From contig CM060847.1 in the NCBI GenBank assembly GCA_030737835.1, positions 25,718,438 through 25,782,437 on the forward strand: DNA of 64,000 bases. Direction: 5' to 3'. Both the position numbers and the translations under genes were made by a program. The notes under the pieces are model-generated. The model was not told the origin of the DNA. It ran no database searches and worked only from the letters and a program-made list of their open reading frames with translations. Positions 12,601 to 20,905 of this stretch are shown in pieces; the first letter of the stretch is position 1; every line of letters begins with the position of its first letter. This DNA comes from Acorus gramineus. Its lineage: Eukaryota; Streptophyta; Magnoliopsida; Acorales; Acoraceae.

Positions 12601-14130
12601 CCTAGTGAACCTGATGAAAAATATAATGGGTCTAAAGATATGATGCAGTTATTAGTCCTTTCGAACATAGACTAATACCCGAGGGTAGATGGTTTTTGAG
12701 AATTAAAAGTATATAGATATTGTAGTGTGATAAAAAATAAAAAAAAATTAAAGTAAACCAATGCATCTCCAAGCTTTGAAATTTGAATGATATGCATGAT
12801 ATATTTTAGATAAACGACGAGTGAGCTAAGTTGAATTTTACGCTTGAAAGCCAAACCCATATCACATTTGCATTAGTCGGGGTGTGTTAAGTTTGGTATA
12901 ATATTAACTGAACTATATCCTTCTAGTTTTTAATTTGTAGTTCTTTACATTCAATTAAGATCTACAAGATAACAACATATTGTTTAAACTTTGACAGCTT
13001 CCAGATTCTAGCGGCATAACTCGTTCAGGGCATCACACAATCCTAGAAGGAGATATGCTCACTTCAGTGCTCCTTCAAAACCAAATGGTAGAGGTGGGAC
13101 AGTAGATATATATTATCAACTAACTTAATTTTCGTTGCTGAAAATATGATAAGAGATGATAAACACATCTCTCTTTCATTTTCAATAGGATCAAGCTGTG
13201 TGTGCCGAAGATGCTTCACAGGAACATGAATCAATACAGGTAGGAGATACACTGCTTCTTCTTCCTGAATGTTGATCGGTATAGTAAGAGTAGAAGTAAC
13301 TATTTTGTTTATAGTATAGTTTCTCCTTGCGAGTTATAAATTTGATGAATATACTAAAGGATTTTTTATTGGCTTTTCCCTTTCAGACACAACAAGATCC
13401 AACCCAGGTGCAAGGACAAGAAGTAGCTCTTGCATATCCTCCTACAGAGGTAGATAAAACCTAACAAGATATGCTTGCAATTGGAGGGCCACTTCTGGAC
13501 ATAACTTACTCTTATTCATGGCCTTTACTATTTTACAAAAAATTATTTCCACAAACTACTATGCCTACTCTAATATAACTAGGAACAAAATGTATACTTT
13601 GAATAATTTTCCTTCAACACATTTGGAAACAGAGTGGAAGCATGACCACAACAGCACAACCAAATTCTAGTTATGCTTCAGAATTGCACTCCGACATCAA
13701 TCAAATTGTCAAGTCTGGGAGGGTTTTCGCATATTGGATCACAGCACTCTCCTTTGCTGGGATCATCTCCATTATCTGCGTGTATCTTGAGGATAAAACA
13801 TCTGATAAAATTCACAAGCCACTCTTTACGGCATGCATCTTATTTGTTGGTGTATCTTTTACCACCGGATTAGGTCTGATTGCTCTGCTATGGATGGCTG
13901 CTCATTTCAGTACTCACAACTTAATCCAAAGCTTCATCGTATTGCACAAGACTTTGGAGTGTTGCGGCCTTGGATTCGTGGCACTGGCATTTGGAACAGG
14001 CTCATCTCTTCTGTTTGGGAAGATGTTAGTGAATCTTATTTTCATTATACCTATCGTAATTATAGCGATTAGGTTGGCTTTGATGTTTTGCTGCAAGAGC
14101 AATGGGAATTCAAGTGAGAATGCAGTTTGA
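3662..14130 (+). CDS. Predicted four-helix membrane protein, split by a 9.3-kb transposon-filled intron
   Basis: Function not recognised. The proposed exons are 3662-3742, 12998-13087, 13189-13239, 13387-13449 and 13633-14130. All junctions are phase 0 with GT and AG, giving about 260 residues. The first exon starts MEGGDSESGMRCLELSF after a TATA box. The middle exons are Gln/Glu/Ser-rich and look disordered. The last exon (165 codons) carries about four hydrophobic segments, for example VFAYWITALSFAGIISIICV and a second starting PLFTACILFVG, and ends NSSENAV. The last exon is the strongest call. Joining exon 1 across the CACTA-bearing intron is inference from phase, splice sites and promoter position. 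Extra exons could be missed. An inverted partial copy of exon 3 and its introns lies at 48919-49088. Confidence 0.6.
3842..4623. repeat. GGCCCGGGCC-rich repeat, interrupted by the CACTA element
   Basis: Strings of GGCCC, CCCGG and GGGCC occur at 3870-4015 and again at 4300-4400, around an AT-rich core. A second, diverged copy of the AT core (about 4440-4623) continues beyond the CACTA element at 12453. AACATTAATATACAAA before the CACTA matches AACATTTATATACAAATG near 4237. The style resembles hAT termini of plants, but no clean inverted ends or target duplication were fixed. Confidence 0.5.
4660..4855. repeat. CACTA left subterminal repeats
   Basis: Repeated GCGACGG and CCGTCGCAAA motifs occur in both orientations (for example near 4661, 4677, 4738, 4794 and 4815). 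In En/Spm elements such subterminal arrays bind the element-encoded DNA-binding protein; here that role is inferred from family knowledge. Confidence 0.75.
4937..5266 (+). repeat. G+C-rich tandem repeats in the CACTA leader
   Basis: The 109-codon open frame is built from two internal repeat types and is probably not a protein gene. One unit around CCGCCGTCGCAATCCGACTT occurs three times (5020-5115). A 46-bp unit containing CCGCCGTCTAACTTTGATTC occurs twice (5153-5228). The units contain the CGTCGCAA motif of the element ends, so they may be expanded subterminal or leader sequence. Confidence 0.5.
5790..6498 (-). pseudogene. HOP2: HOP2 (homologous-pairing protein 2) fragment captured in CACTA
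   Basis: Three exon-like blocks on the minus strand read as plant HOP2, the meiotic partner of MND1 that stimulates DMC1/RAD51 strand invasion. Block 6498-6231 starts QNRPLNSQNVADALQKYNLK (winged-helix N-terminal domain) and runs into the coiled coil. Block 6059-5989 contains NLTLEQIRIKETKLKAE. Block 5886-5790 starts VKEMEERLAKLSEG. The first two junctions keep splice sites. The initiating exon and the C-terminal region are absent, and the last block stops without a splice donor, so no full protein can be made. It lies inside the CACTA, antisense to the transposase. Recognition rests on family memory without a search. Confidence 0.8.
6540..7313. other. CACTA interior, no gene recognised
   Basis: AT-rich sequence between the HOP2 fragment and the transposase start. 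No open frame with recognisable content was found. Confidence 0.4.
7314..8787 (+). pseudogene. CACTA transposase (tnp2 type), internally deleted
   Basis: The frame 7314-8489 starts MDKSWIDSQNRISQAYMDGV, a plant transposase-associated domain with a Cys/His cluster (CPCKQCCNRY). It then enters the tnp2/Transposase_21 family: CDICGTSRY, VRYFPLKPRLQRLF and a block ending LPPWLCMKQPFFILS. At about 8450, right after IDGPKGPGN, it breaks off. From about 8470 an overlapping frame (8425-8787) carries the C-terminal part, with EPFILASQAEQVWYVQDP and the WHVVVK block resembling DUF4216. The segment between, which holds most of the transposase core, is deleted at an AAT-rich junction. An active enzyme is not expected. 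Confidence 0.82.
8924..9720 (+). pseudogene. Second CACTA-encoded protein remnant (Transposase_24-like)
   Basis: The exon-like frame 8924-9163 is Ser/Pro/Gln-rich (HSQPSLQLPPHRQSRSE). The frame 9225-9473 matches plant transposase 24 style: RKGRGSARSLSIWGTGEK, then a block with IGLNATKLTSQLGYIARDSH, then VSWSDMPEDVLDDIWRDVE. A further short piece follows near 9560-9715, with duplicated VIHF blocks. A G homopolymer sits at 9749-9767. In autonomous CACTA elements this second protein binds the subterminal repeats. Here it is broken, and the C-terminal region is replaced by the RRP12 fragment. Confidence 0.65.
10086..11758 (+). pseudogene. RRP12: RRP12-like gene fragment captured in CACTA
   Basis: The exon blocks 10086-10248, 10338-10466 and 10571-10672 join in frame as a HEAT-repeat segment (IMGYLSGSSPHITSGAVSAL, AVLGFAKVLVSCLHAQDLQ, VKIILEIMIRKCGLSSVDL). 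This resembles the C-terminal third of RRP12, a pre-40S and pre-60S ribosome export factor. Later blocks (11361-11427, 11522-11625, then to 11758) give a basic tail typical of the RRP12 C-terminus. The block at 11522 has an in-frame TGA after QLDQWR. The second block's donor is GC rather than GT. N-terminal two-thirds are absent, so this is a captured fragment and not a working gene. Confidence 0.7.
12121..12452. repeat. CACTA right subterminal repeats
   Basis: At least nine GCGACGG / CCGTCGCAA motifs in both orientations lie between 12127 and 12432, ending in the terminal TTCTTGTAGTG. The density mirrors the left end and supports pairing of the two termini as one element. Confidence 0.8.
12453..12610. 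repeat. Continuation of the GGCCCGGGCC-rich repeat
   Basis: After the AAA target duplication the sequence resumes with TTAAAATCTAAGCCC, matching 4290-4304. It continues with GGGCCC/CCCGGGCC strings, showing that the CACTA split this repeat. Confidence 0.6.
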
Positions 14131-14341
14131 TGCCCTGGTACTACATGGAGATGGAAAAAAATATATCAGTCTTATTATATTTAATTTTTTGCATGTTCTT
14201 ATCTGCTCATCTTATTGTACACACAAAATAGGGGCGGAAGATGATTATAGCTTTGTTCCTCTTGTTTTTCTTTTTTCTGAACCCGTTTCCCTCTTGTAGT
14301 TCTTGCAATGTATAGTTGTGATGTGCTTATTATTTTGATAA

Positions 14342-15230
14342 TGACCTTTATTGGAGCTTGTTTTAATTCTGAAGAGGTTAAAGCAAGAGAAGGAATTCAT
14401 GGATATGTCATAAAAAAATATTTTTGATTCAAATGTTTTTTTATGCAATGCAATGATCATATTGTATGGAAACGATATATACACCTGGACTGCACTGTTG
14501 ACTTGCTATGCAATGAATGTCTGTGGAGAAGGAGCCCTTTTGTTTTTTCCGCCCAAAAATGCTTTGGTTGGATTTGGATCCTCCAGTGTTCTGAATGAGG
14601 AGTGCTGTTCATACTTGTTCGATTATTTCAAGCATTTCTACATAAGAACAAATGACTCACTGGATATGAAAATTGGCCTCATAAAAATTCTTTTCGTGGT
14701 AATTCTCTTGTCTGAATTTATGCCAAATGCAATAACGAAGATGTTGTTTGATAGTGATTGTTTCAGTACCATATATAAAAGAAACGCATACCATGGAACA
14801 TGATGATAGGAGGCTGTGGGAAAAAAAACTCTGCAGTTGTTCCACCAGATGCAAAACAAAAGCTTTCAGCTTGATGACTAAAGATTCCTTGGCGTGCCGG
14901 TCTCCTGCAGTCATAACGGCCTCATAAAGGAAGCTCGTAACTATTTCAATCTGAAGAAAATGACACGAATTAGAGCTCAAAATGGAACACTACACTTGCG
15001 TGTTCAATCTCTTCTGTCATGCTGATCAAGTAAGGGATGCTATCACATTCATGAATACCATCATGTGTGAACCAAATCACTTGTTCTGAAAGCCTTGTTG
15101 TCATCCTGTCATGCACAAGGAAATGTAGAGATCGCTAAATTTGCAGTGGAGAAAATTTTGGAAGTGAGACTGATGAGAACATCACATCAACACCCAAGAT
15201 TTTACATCAATCCAACGGTGAGATTTAAAG
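14342..15230 (+). pseudogene. Decayed pentatricopeptide-repeat gene fragment
   Basis: Scattered pieces on the plus strand look like a PLS-class PPR protein. Near 14378 the sequence reads EVKAREGIHGYVIKK, near 14470 DIYTWTALLTCYAMNVCGEG, near 15020 HADQVRDAITFMNT, then a stop, then LLSSCHAQGNVEIAKFAVEKIL (15095-15160). These follow the order of a PPR C-terminal region with an E-domain start. Frames change and stops intervene, and a minus-strand coding-like block (14805-14958) lies in the middle. It is unrelated in detail to the intact PPR gene at 51586. Confidence 0.5.
14805..14958 (-). pseudogene. Unidentified exon-like fragment
   Basis: The minus strand reads IEIVTSFLYEAVMTAGDRHA followed by a helical stretch ending LHLVEQLQSFF. 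The composition and continuity look like a genuine helical-repeat exon. I could not assign a family. It interrupts the PPR-like pieces and may have been brought in by rearrangement. Confidence 0.35.
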
Positions 15231-15476
15231 TCTATCAAAGAAGGAAGGTAAGAGAACTAATCTTATTCCTATATGCATAGAGATTAGTTAGGTTTTTTTT
15301 ATTTTGAATAAGAACTGTAGAATTTTATCTGGATCACTAATTTCAGGATGATCAATGGCCTACATTAAATCACTTGATTTGTTTGTTTTTAATTTAAGTT
15401 ATTGTAGGATTCAATTTAGACCATAGATCTTTAGGATGATCAGTGGCCTAATTTTGACCATAAATCAAATCACTTT

Positions 15477-17020
15477 TGTAGATACCCCAATTTTGACCGT
15501 CCAAATAGACGAAAAATAATTCAAGTAACATTTAGAAATGACCACATTTGGAAACCATAAAGAAAACTCCCTTAGAAACCAAAATTGGAAACCCTAGTCC
15601 AACACTTAGAAGCTTCTAAAACCTGGACATGGGCGGCTACTTGGAAGTAGCCGCCCCCCTAGCCAACCCCAAACCGCCTCCCTTAGATGAGACATAAAGC
15701 AACAATTAATGCTGATGATTGTGGCGGTTTGTTACCTTTAACCACCCCCCTTGGCCGGTTCAACCCTAGTAACCAACCCAATCCACCGCTTGTCGGAGAT
15801 GGGACGTTTGTCAGGCCATCATAGGGGCGGTTACTTGAGAGTAACCGCTCCTCACTAGGCGGCTAGTTTCAATTAGCTGCCCCTCTCCTGGACCTTATCT
15901 AAAAAACAAAGATCTAATGGGGGATCAAATCAAGCACTCTATTATCCATTTTGATTTATTGTCCATTGGATATTCCTCTGCCTCTTTTTCACTATAAATA
16001 GAGGAGGTCCAAAGCATTTTTACAACATCACCAATCATCAATTCACCATTCACAACAATCCACCATTCAAATCAACACGCTCCCACACCTACCACTTGAA
16101 ACCTTAGAGGGAGAGAGAAAGAGAGTTCTATTTGTGAGTAGAAAACATATTCCCTACACAAATTCACTCTTCAAATCCACTCTCCAAAACCCAGGTTAAA
16201 CCTAGTTTAACCTCAGCCAAACCCTAACCCATTTCCTACCCAGGTTCTGCCCAAATAGAACCAGACACCAGGTGGCTAACCCTAACTAGCCATCCCCTTT
16301 TAGGCGGCTAATTCTCACTAGCCAACCCCCACCTACACCTTGACTTTCTAAACATCCCTTTGTCAAGTCCTGAAGCATAAAAGGATTTCTGTTTTTCACC
16401 TCTGTGTGCGGCAAGCCCGTGTCTCAGAGCGGAGACTCCACAAACTCCCCCACGAAGGCGATCAAATCCAATCACAATTTTTCATACTTTTTGAGAAAGC
16501 AGGTGGTGATCACTACACCCCTGAATCCTCCTGAGGAGCCGTCGGACGCCCTAGCAAGGAACCACACCCTTCCACCTTTCCGAGAGACGATCCAGCCGGG
16601 CCCGCAGGGCGCAATCGGATCCAAATCCCGGAGAAACCCCCACACACGCCCAAAAAGAAGACCGAGTCTTCTTTTCTCTTTTTTCTGAGGCCTCCCAACA
16701 GCAGCCGGAGCGGACCCCCAACCCACTGAAAAAACGACTACCAACAACTTTCTCATTAAATAAAATTATAATCTCTAAGGAGAAACATATTTAGAATGAA
16801 CAAAAAAAAATCCTCTTTTGAGATTTCATGCAAAAGGATTCATGGGAGTGTGAAACTCTAGCCTTTTTGGGTCTGAAACCCTAATTTTCTTTTGTGAAAC
16901 TCTAGCCTTTTTGGGTGTGAAACCCTAATTTTCTTTCTTCTTTTTTTTCTCTCAAATTACATAATTCCTAACCCTAATCACATATCCATCACTTTCCATC
17001 ACATGCCGTCCTACATCAAT
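15477..17020 (+). mobile_element. LTR-retrotransposon-like remnant
   Basis: Starts TGTAGATACCCCAATTTTGA near 15479, in the style of some plant Gypsy LTRs. It has TATAAATAG at 15994 followed by a leader with repeated AACCCTA pieces, and a GAGAAAGCAGGTGGTGATCA block at 16493. A degenerate primer-site-like string, TGTATCAAAGCA (compare TGGTATCAGAGCA), sits at 17022. No pol frame and no second LTR were found, so type and limits are tentative. The proline/arginine frames near 16404-16690 are not convincing genes. Confidence 0.4.
16846..16935 (+). repeat. Tandem duplication of about 42 bp
   Basis: The unit GTGAAACTCTAGCCTTTTTG plus GGTSTGAAACCCTAATTTTC occurs twice in direct succession with one or two differences. 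Confidence 0.7.
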
Positions 17021-17200
17021 TTTTGTATCAAAGCACGTGTTCCTAAGGTATGAAACCCTAGATCTAAGCCACTGCCCCTATTTCGCTGCCACCCCGCTAC
17101 CGCCCCACCTATGCCATCTGTCACTACCCTGCTGCTACTCCCTCGAGGACCCAGCCCTTGTTCTGCCCCCCAGGAGAACCATTCCAGTCCCTGCTACTGC

Positions 17201-17922
17201 TGTTATATATGTGTCACTTTTTGCCTGCTGGTAACCATTGAAGCATTTTGACAGTTTTTGAGCTTTTTTCGTTTTTCGATCGGAACCGCAAAATTTTGGA
17301 CTGTTAGCTATCGTCCTGTGTTTGAGGACTCCGATTGAAAATCTAACTGCATATTATGTGTCCTGGTGCCATTCTAAGCCACTCACGAAATTTTCATCGA
17401 ATTCCGGTAACGTTTTCAAAATTTCACAGTTCCGGGGCGTATCCGGGTTTTGACCGAGCGAGAAGTCATTGGGAGAGTTGACTCGGTCAAAGTGGGCCCA
17501 TGACTTGGTCAACCATTTTTGTCTTTTTGTGTGGTTGGGTTGACCCAAGTCAAACCCCACTTAAAACCCACTTAACCTAATTAATCAAGCCTTAACCCTA
17601 ATTAAGTTGAATTGACTATTTAAGTGAGTAGCTAAAATTTGCCCCCCACTATTCATCTTCTTCCCCAACTCATTTTCTCTCTCCCCCTCTCTCCTTTTCT
17701 TGGTTTTGAACCACCTAGAGTTCTTGAAACTCAAAACATAGAAATGTTAGATCCAGTCCCGATCTATCCCCCGGTGTTCTCGGATTCGAGTTCCGAGAAG
17801 TTTGGCCCCCTCTAACCCCTTCTATTCTCCCCTGTTTTCAGCCCCTTTTGAGGTAGGAAGAGGTCTTGGTGGTGGAGATCCTTGGGGAGGCGTTTCGGTG
17901 CACGAAGAGCCTTCGGTTCCCC
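17201..17922 (+). mobile_element. Truncated long LTR, plus orientation
   Basis: Begins TGTTATATATGTGTCACTTT, the 5' end shared by all copies of the long-LTR family. It continues through the conserved leader (the AGTTCCGGGGCGTATCCGGG block, then CAGCCCCTTTTGAGG). It is cut at about 17922, shortly before the expected splice donor, and joins head-on to an inverted LTR piece. Together 17201-19380 form a foldback pair of LTR 5' ends. Confidence 0.75.
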
Positions 17923-19380
17923 GCGCGCAGCGTCTCGCCCCGCGCGCACCCCGCGCGCATCTCCAGCCCCCCATCCGCACGCACTCCGCGTGCACCTACC
18001 ACCCTCTAGCCGCGCGCACCACCCCGCGCGCCACCCGCTCGCACCCACTGCACCCTGCGCACGCCTGCGCCTCCGCCCAGCGCCCGGTATCCGCGGCCCA
18101 GCACCCGGGACCCTCACCCAGCGCCCACGCGCACGCACGCGCCCAGCGCGCCTGCCAGCATGCCCACGCTACTGCCCGCGTTGCCTGCCTGCACGCGTTG
18201 CCGAGTGGCCCGAGCACCGTTCGCCTGCACGCCCGGCACTGCTCGCCTGATGCCCGAGCACCTCCTGCCCTGCTCGCATGCGCGCCCAGCCTGCCAGCCC
18301 GGCCTGCCCGCGCGCACAGCCCACAGCCTGCCTACCCACATGCCTCCCCCCTGCACCCCCCGAGCGTACGCCCGCGTGCGCACCCGCGCGCACGCGCTCG
18401 CGCGCCCAGCAAGCTGGTGCACCCACTCCCAGCCTACCCGGCCAGTCCTACCCAGCTCCTCGCGCACAGCTCGCCCAGCTCCAGCCGCTCGACCAGCTCC
18501 TCCCGGGTGCACCCGCGCACAGCACGCCCAGCGCCCGCACACGCCCGCGCGCGCCCAGTCTGCTGCGCTGCTGTGCTGCTGCCGGTGCTGCCTGCTGCCC
18601 GAGACCAAACCTCCACTGCCCGAGACCACCTCTACCACCATTCCCGAACACCCAAAGCACCACCCACCGACCTCCGACCACCTCTACCACAGCCCTCCGA
18701 CGGCCACCCACGGCCGCCGACCTCCACCCAACCCCAAAAACCCCCCTCCTAGCATCCATCTAAACAAGAAAAGAGGGGAAAATAGGGCTTACCAAGGGAG
18801 GAAGGGAAGTCCGGACGCTCTCCGCGCGCCGAAACATTTCCCAAAGGCCCTCTTACGCCCCGATCTACCACGGCCTTCGAACCGGGCCAAAACAGAGGAG
18901 AAAGAGAGGAGGTCGGAGTGGCTAGACTCGTCGGAAAAGGGATTTGAAAACACCGGAGTGTAGATCGGGACCCGATCTACACTTCTCGTGCTTTAGGTTT
19001 TTGGGTTTGAGGGGTCTAAGGGCCTCTAATGGAAGAAAAAGAGAGAGGGAGGAGAGAGAGGGATTTGGTAGGGATGATGAATAGTGACATAAGATATTTT
19101 CTCACCCGCTATTTATACCAAGTCACTTAAAAACCCAGATACGCCCCGGAACTGTGAAATTTCAGGAACGTTATCGGAATTCGATGAAATTTTCGTGAGA
19201 GGCCTAAAATGGCACCAGGACACCAAATATGCAGTTAGATTTCCAATCGGAGTCCTCTAGCTTAGGACGATAGCTAACAGACCAAAAATTTGCGGTTCCG
19301 ATCGAAAACCGGTAAAAACTGAAAAACTGCCAGAATGCTCCAACGGTTACCAGCAAGCTAAAAGTGACACATATATAACA
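17923..19380 (-). mobile_element. Truncated long LTR, minus orientation (block A)
   Basis: Ends GTGACACATATATAACA at 19380, the inverted 5' terminus of the LTR, directly against Copia sequence. It is nearly identical to 28993-30462. Features on the minus strand are TATAAATA near 19115, the 27-bp palindrome (18957-18983), a splice-donor-like GGTAAG at 18792, and then CpG-rich intron-like sequence to the truncation. The long Pro/Ala/Arg frames on both strands come from this base composition. Confidence 0.8.
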
Positions 19381-20646
19381 GGATCAACCTGAAGGCTTCT
19401 CGCAAAAAGACAATGAACATCTAGTATGCAAATTAAGGAAGTCGATATATGGACTTAAACAAGCCTCCCGACAATGGTCCCTCAAATTCAATGAGGTAAT
19501 TATGACCTATGATTTTAAGGAAAACATTATTGATCAATGTATATATCTCAAGGTCAATGGGAGTAAGTTTATATTTCTGGTTCTATATGTCAATGACATC
19601 CTGCTTGCTAGTAATGATTTAGGGTTACTTCATGACACTAAGAACTTTCTTAGCCAAAATTTTGAGATGAAGGATATGGGTGAAGCCTCCTATGTTTTAG
19701 GCATAGAGATTCACAGAGATAGATCTAAGTATTTACTTGGACTATCTCAAAGGACCTACATCACTAAAGTGCTTGAAAGGTTCGGTATGAGTAATTGTAA
19801 ACCTTGTGTGGCTCCTGTTCAAAAGGGTGACAAATTCAGTAAAGCTCAATGCCCATGGAATAAACTTGAAACTCTAGAGATGGAGAAAATTCCTTATGCT
19901 TCCGTTGTTTGAAGCTTGATGTATGCTCAAACATGCACTCGTCCTATCATTGCCTATGCAGTTGGATTACTTGGAAGGTATCAAAGTAATCCAGGCATGG
20001 AGCATTGGAAGGCAGCCAAAAAGGTTATGAGATATCTTCAAGGGACGAAAGAACACATGCTCACATATAGAAGATCAGATAATCTTGAACTCATTGGGTA
20101 CTTCGACTCTGATTATACTGGGTGCTCCAATGACTGTAAATCAACATCTAGATGTCTTTATGCTTGGTGGTGTTGTTGTTTCATGGAAGATTGAGAAGCG
20201 AAAGGCAACCGCTTCCTCTACCATGCATGCAAAGCAAATGGCTTGTCACATAGCCACATCTCAAGCATTGGCATTAAAGAATTTTGTCACGGAACTTCAA
20301 GTGGTCGAATCCATCTCAAGACCAATAAAGATCTATTGTGACAATTCAGCTGTTGTCCTTTTCGCTGACAACAGAAAGATATACAAAGGCCTTAAGCATA
20401 TTAAGGTCAAGTATTATATTGTTAAAGAAAGGATTGAGAAGGGCTACATATCAATTGATCATATTAGCACCGACATGATGCTTGCAGATCCTATGAATAA
20501 AGGGCTAGCACCTACATTGTATAAGGAACATGTAGAACATATGGGTCTCATTCCATATTGGAGTTTGGTGTAATTTTCAACATTTTATAGTTGTACTTTG
20601 GTTTATTTATGAATAACACTCATTTTGTCTTTTAACACATTGTGTT
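19381..20646 (+). pseudogene. Copia reverse transcriptase/RNase H fragment, copy A
   Basis: Begins in the RT domain (QPEGFSQKDNEHLVCKL, SIYGLKQASRQW) and runs through the RT catalytic region, RNase H (IYCDNSAVV) and the pol C-terminus (ADPMNKGLAPTLYKEHVEHM). Three lesions are visible: the catalytic YVDD is YVND (FLVLYVNDILLAS); there is a TGA at 19910 where a Gly codon is expected; and the frame shifts near 20150. The 5' two-thirds of the element are missing, replaced by an LTR of the Gypsy family. It is identical in length to, and nearly the same as, copy B 11,082 bp downstream. Confidence 0.9.
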
Positions 20647-20905
20647 TGTTATATGTGTCACTTTTTGCCTTCTGATCACCATTAGAGCATTCTGGCAGTT
20701 TTTTAACTTTTTCTTTTTTTTTATCGGAACCGCTAAAATTTTAGCCTTTTAGCTATCATCCTGAGCCTAAGGACTCCGATTGAAAATCTATCTGCATATT
20801 ATGTGTCCTGGTGCCATTTCAAGCCACTCATGAAAATTTCATCGAATTCCGGTAACGTTCAGAATTTCACAGTTCTGAATATCCGGGTTTTGACCAAGCG
20901 AAAAG
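20647..20905 (+). mobile_element. 5' piece of the long LTR inserted in Copia (copy A)
   Basis: Starts TGTTATATGTGTCAC after GTGTT (20642-20646). It matches 31729-31987 over 259 bp and stops at GCGAAAAG, where the next LTR begins. Confidence 0.8.

Noticed and set aside
13673..14102. Alternative frames over the last exon of the membrane-protein gene
   Set aside because: The 13642-14130 frame alone gives hydrophobic helices and joins upstream exons in phase; the others are shadows.
16404..16756. Overlapping frames of 94 codons on both strands
   Set aside because: Located in LTR-like leader sequence; composition Pro/Arg/Gly with no recognisable motif.
17802..18963. Long Pro/Ala/Arg/Cys-rich open frames on both strands (also at 22625-23509, 28679-29845, 32537-33234, 34009-35019)
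   Set aside because: They arise from CGCGC-rich low-complexity sequence inside LTR copies. Frames overlap on both strands, are not conserved between copies and have no domain.
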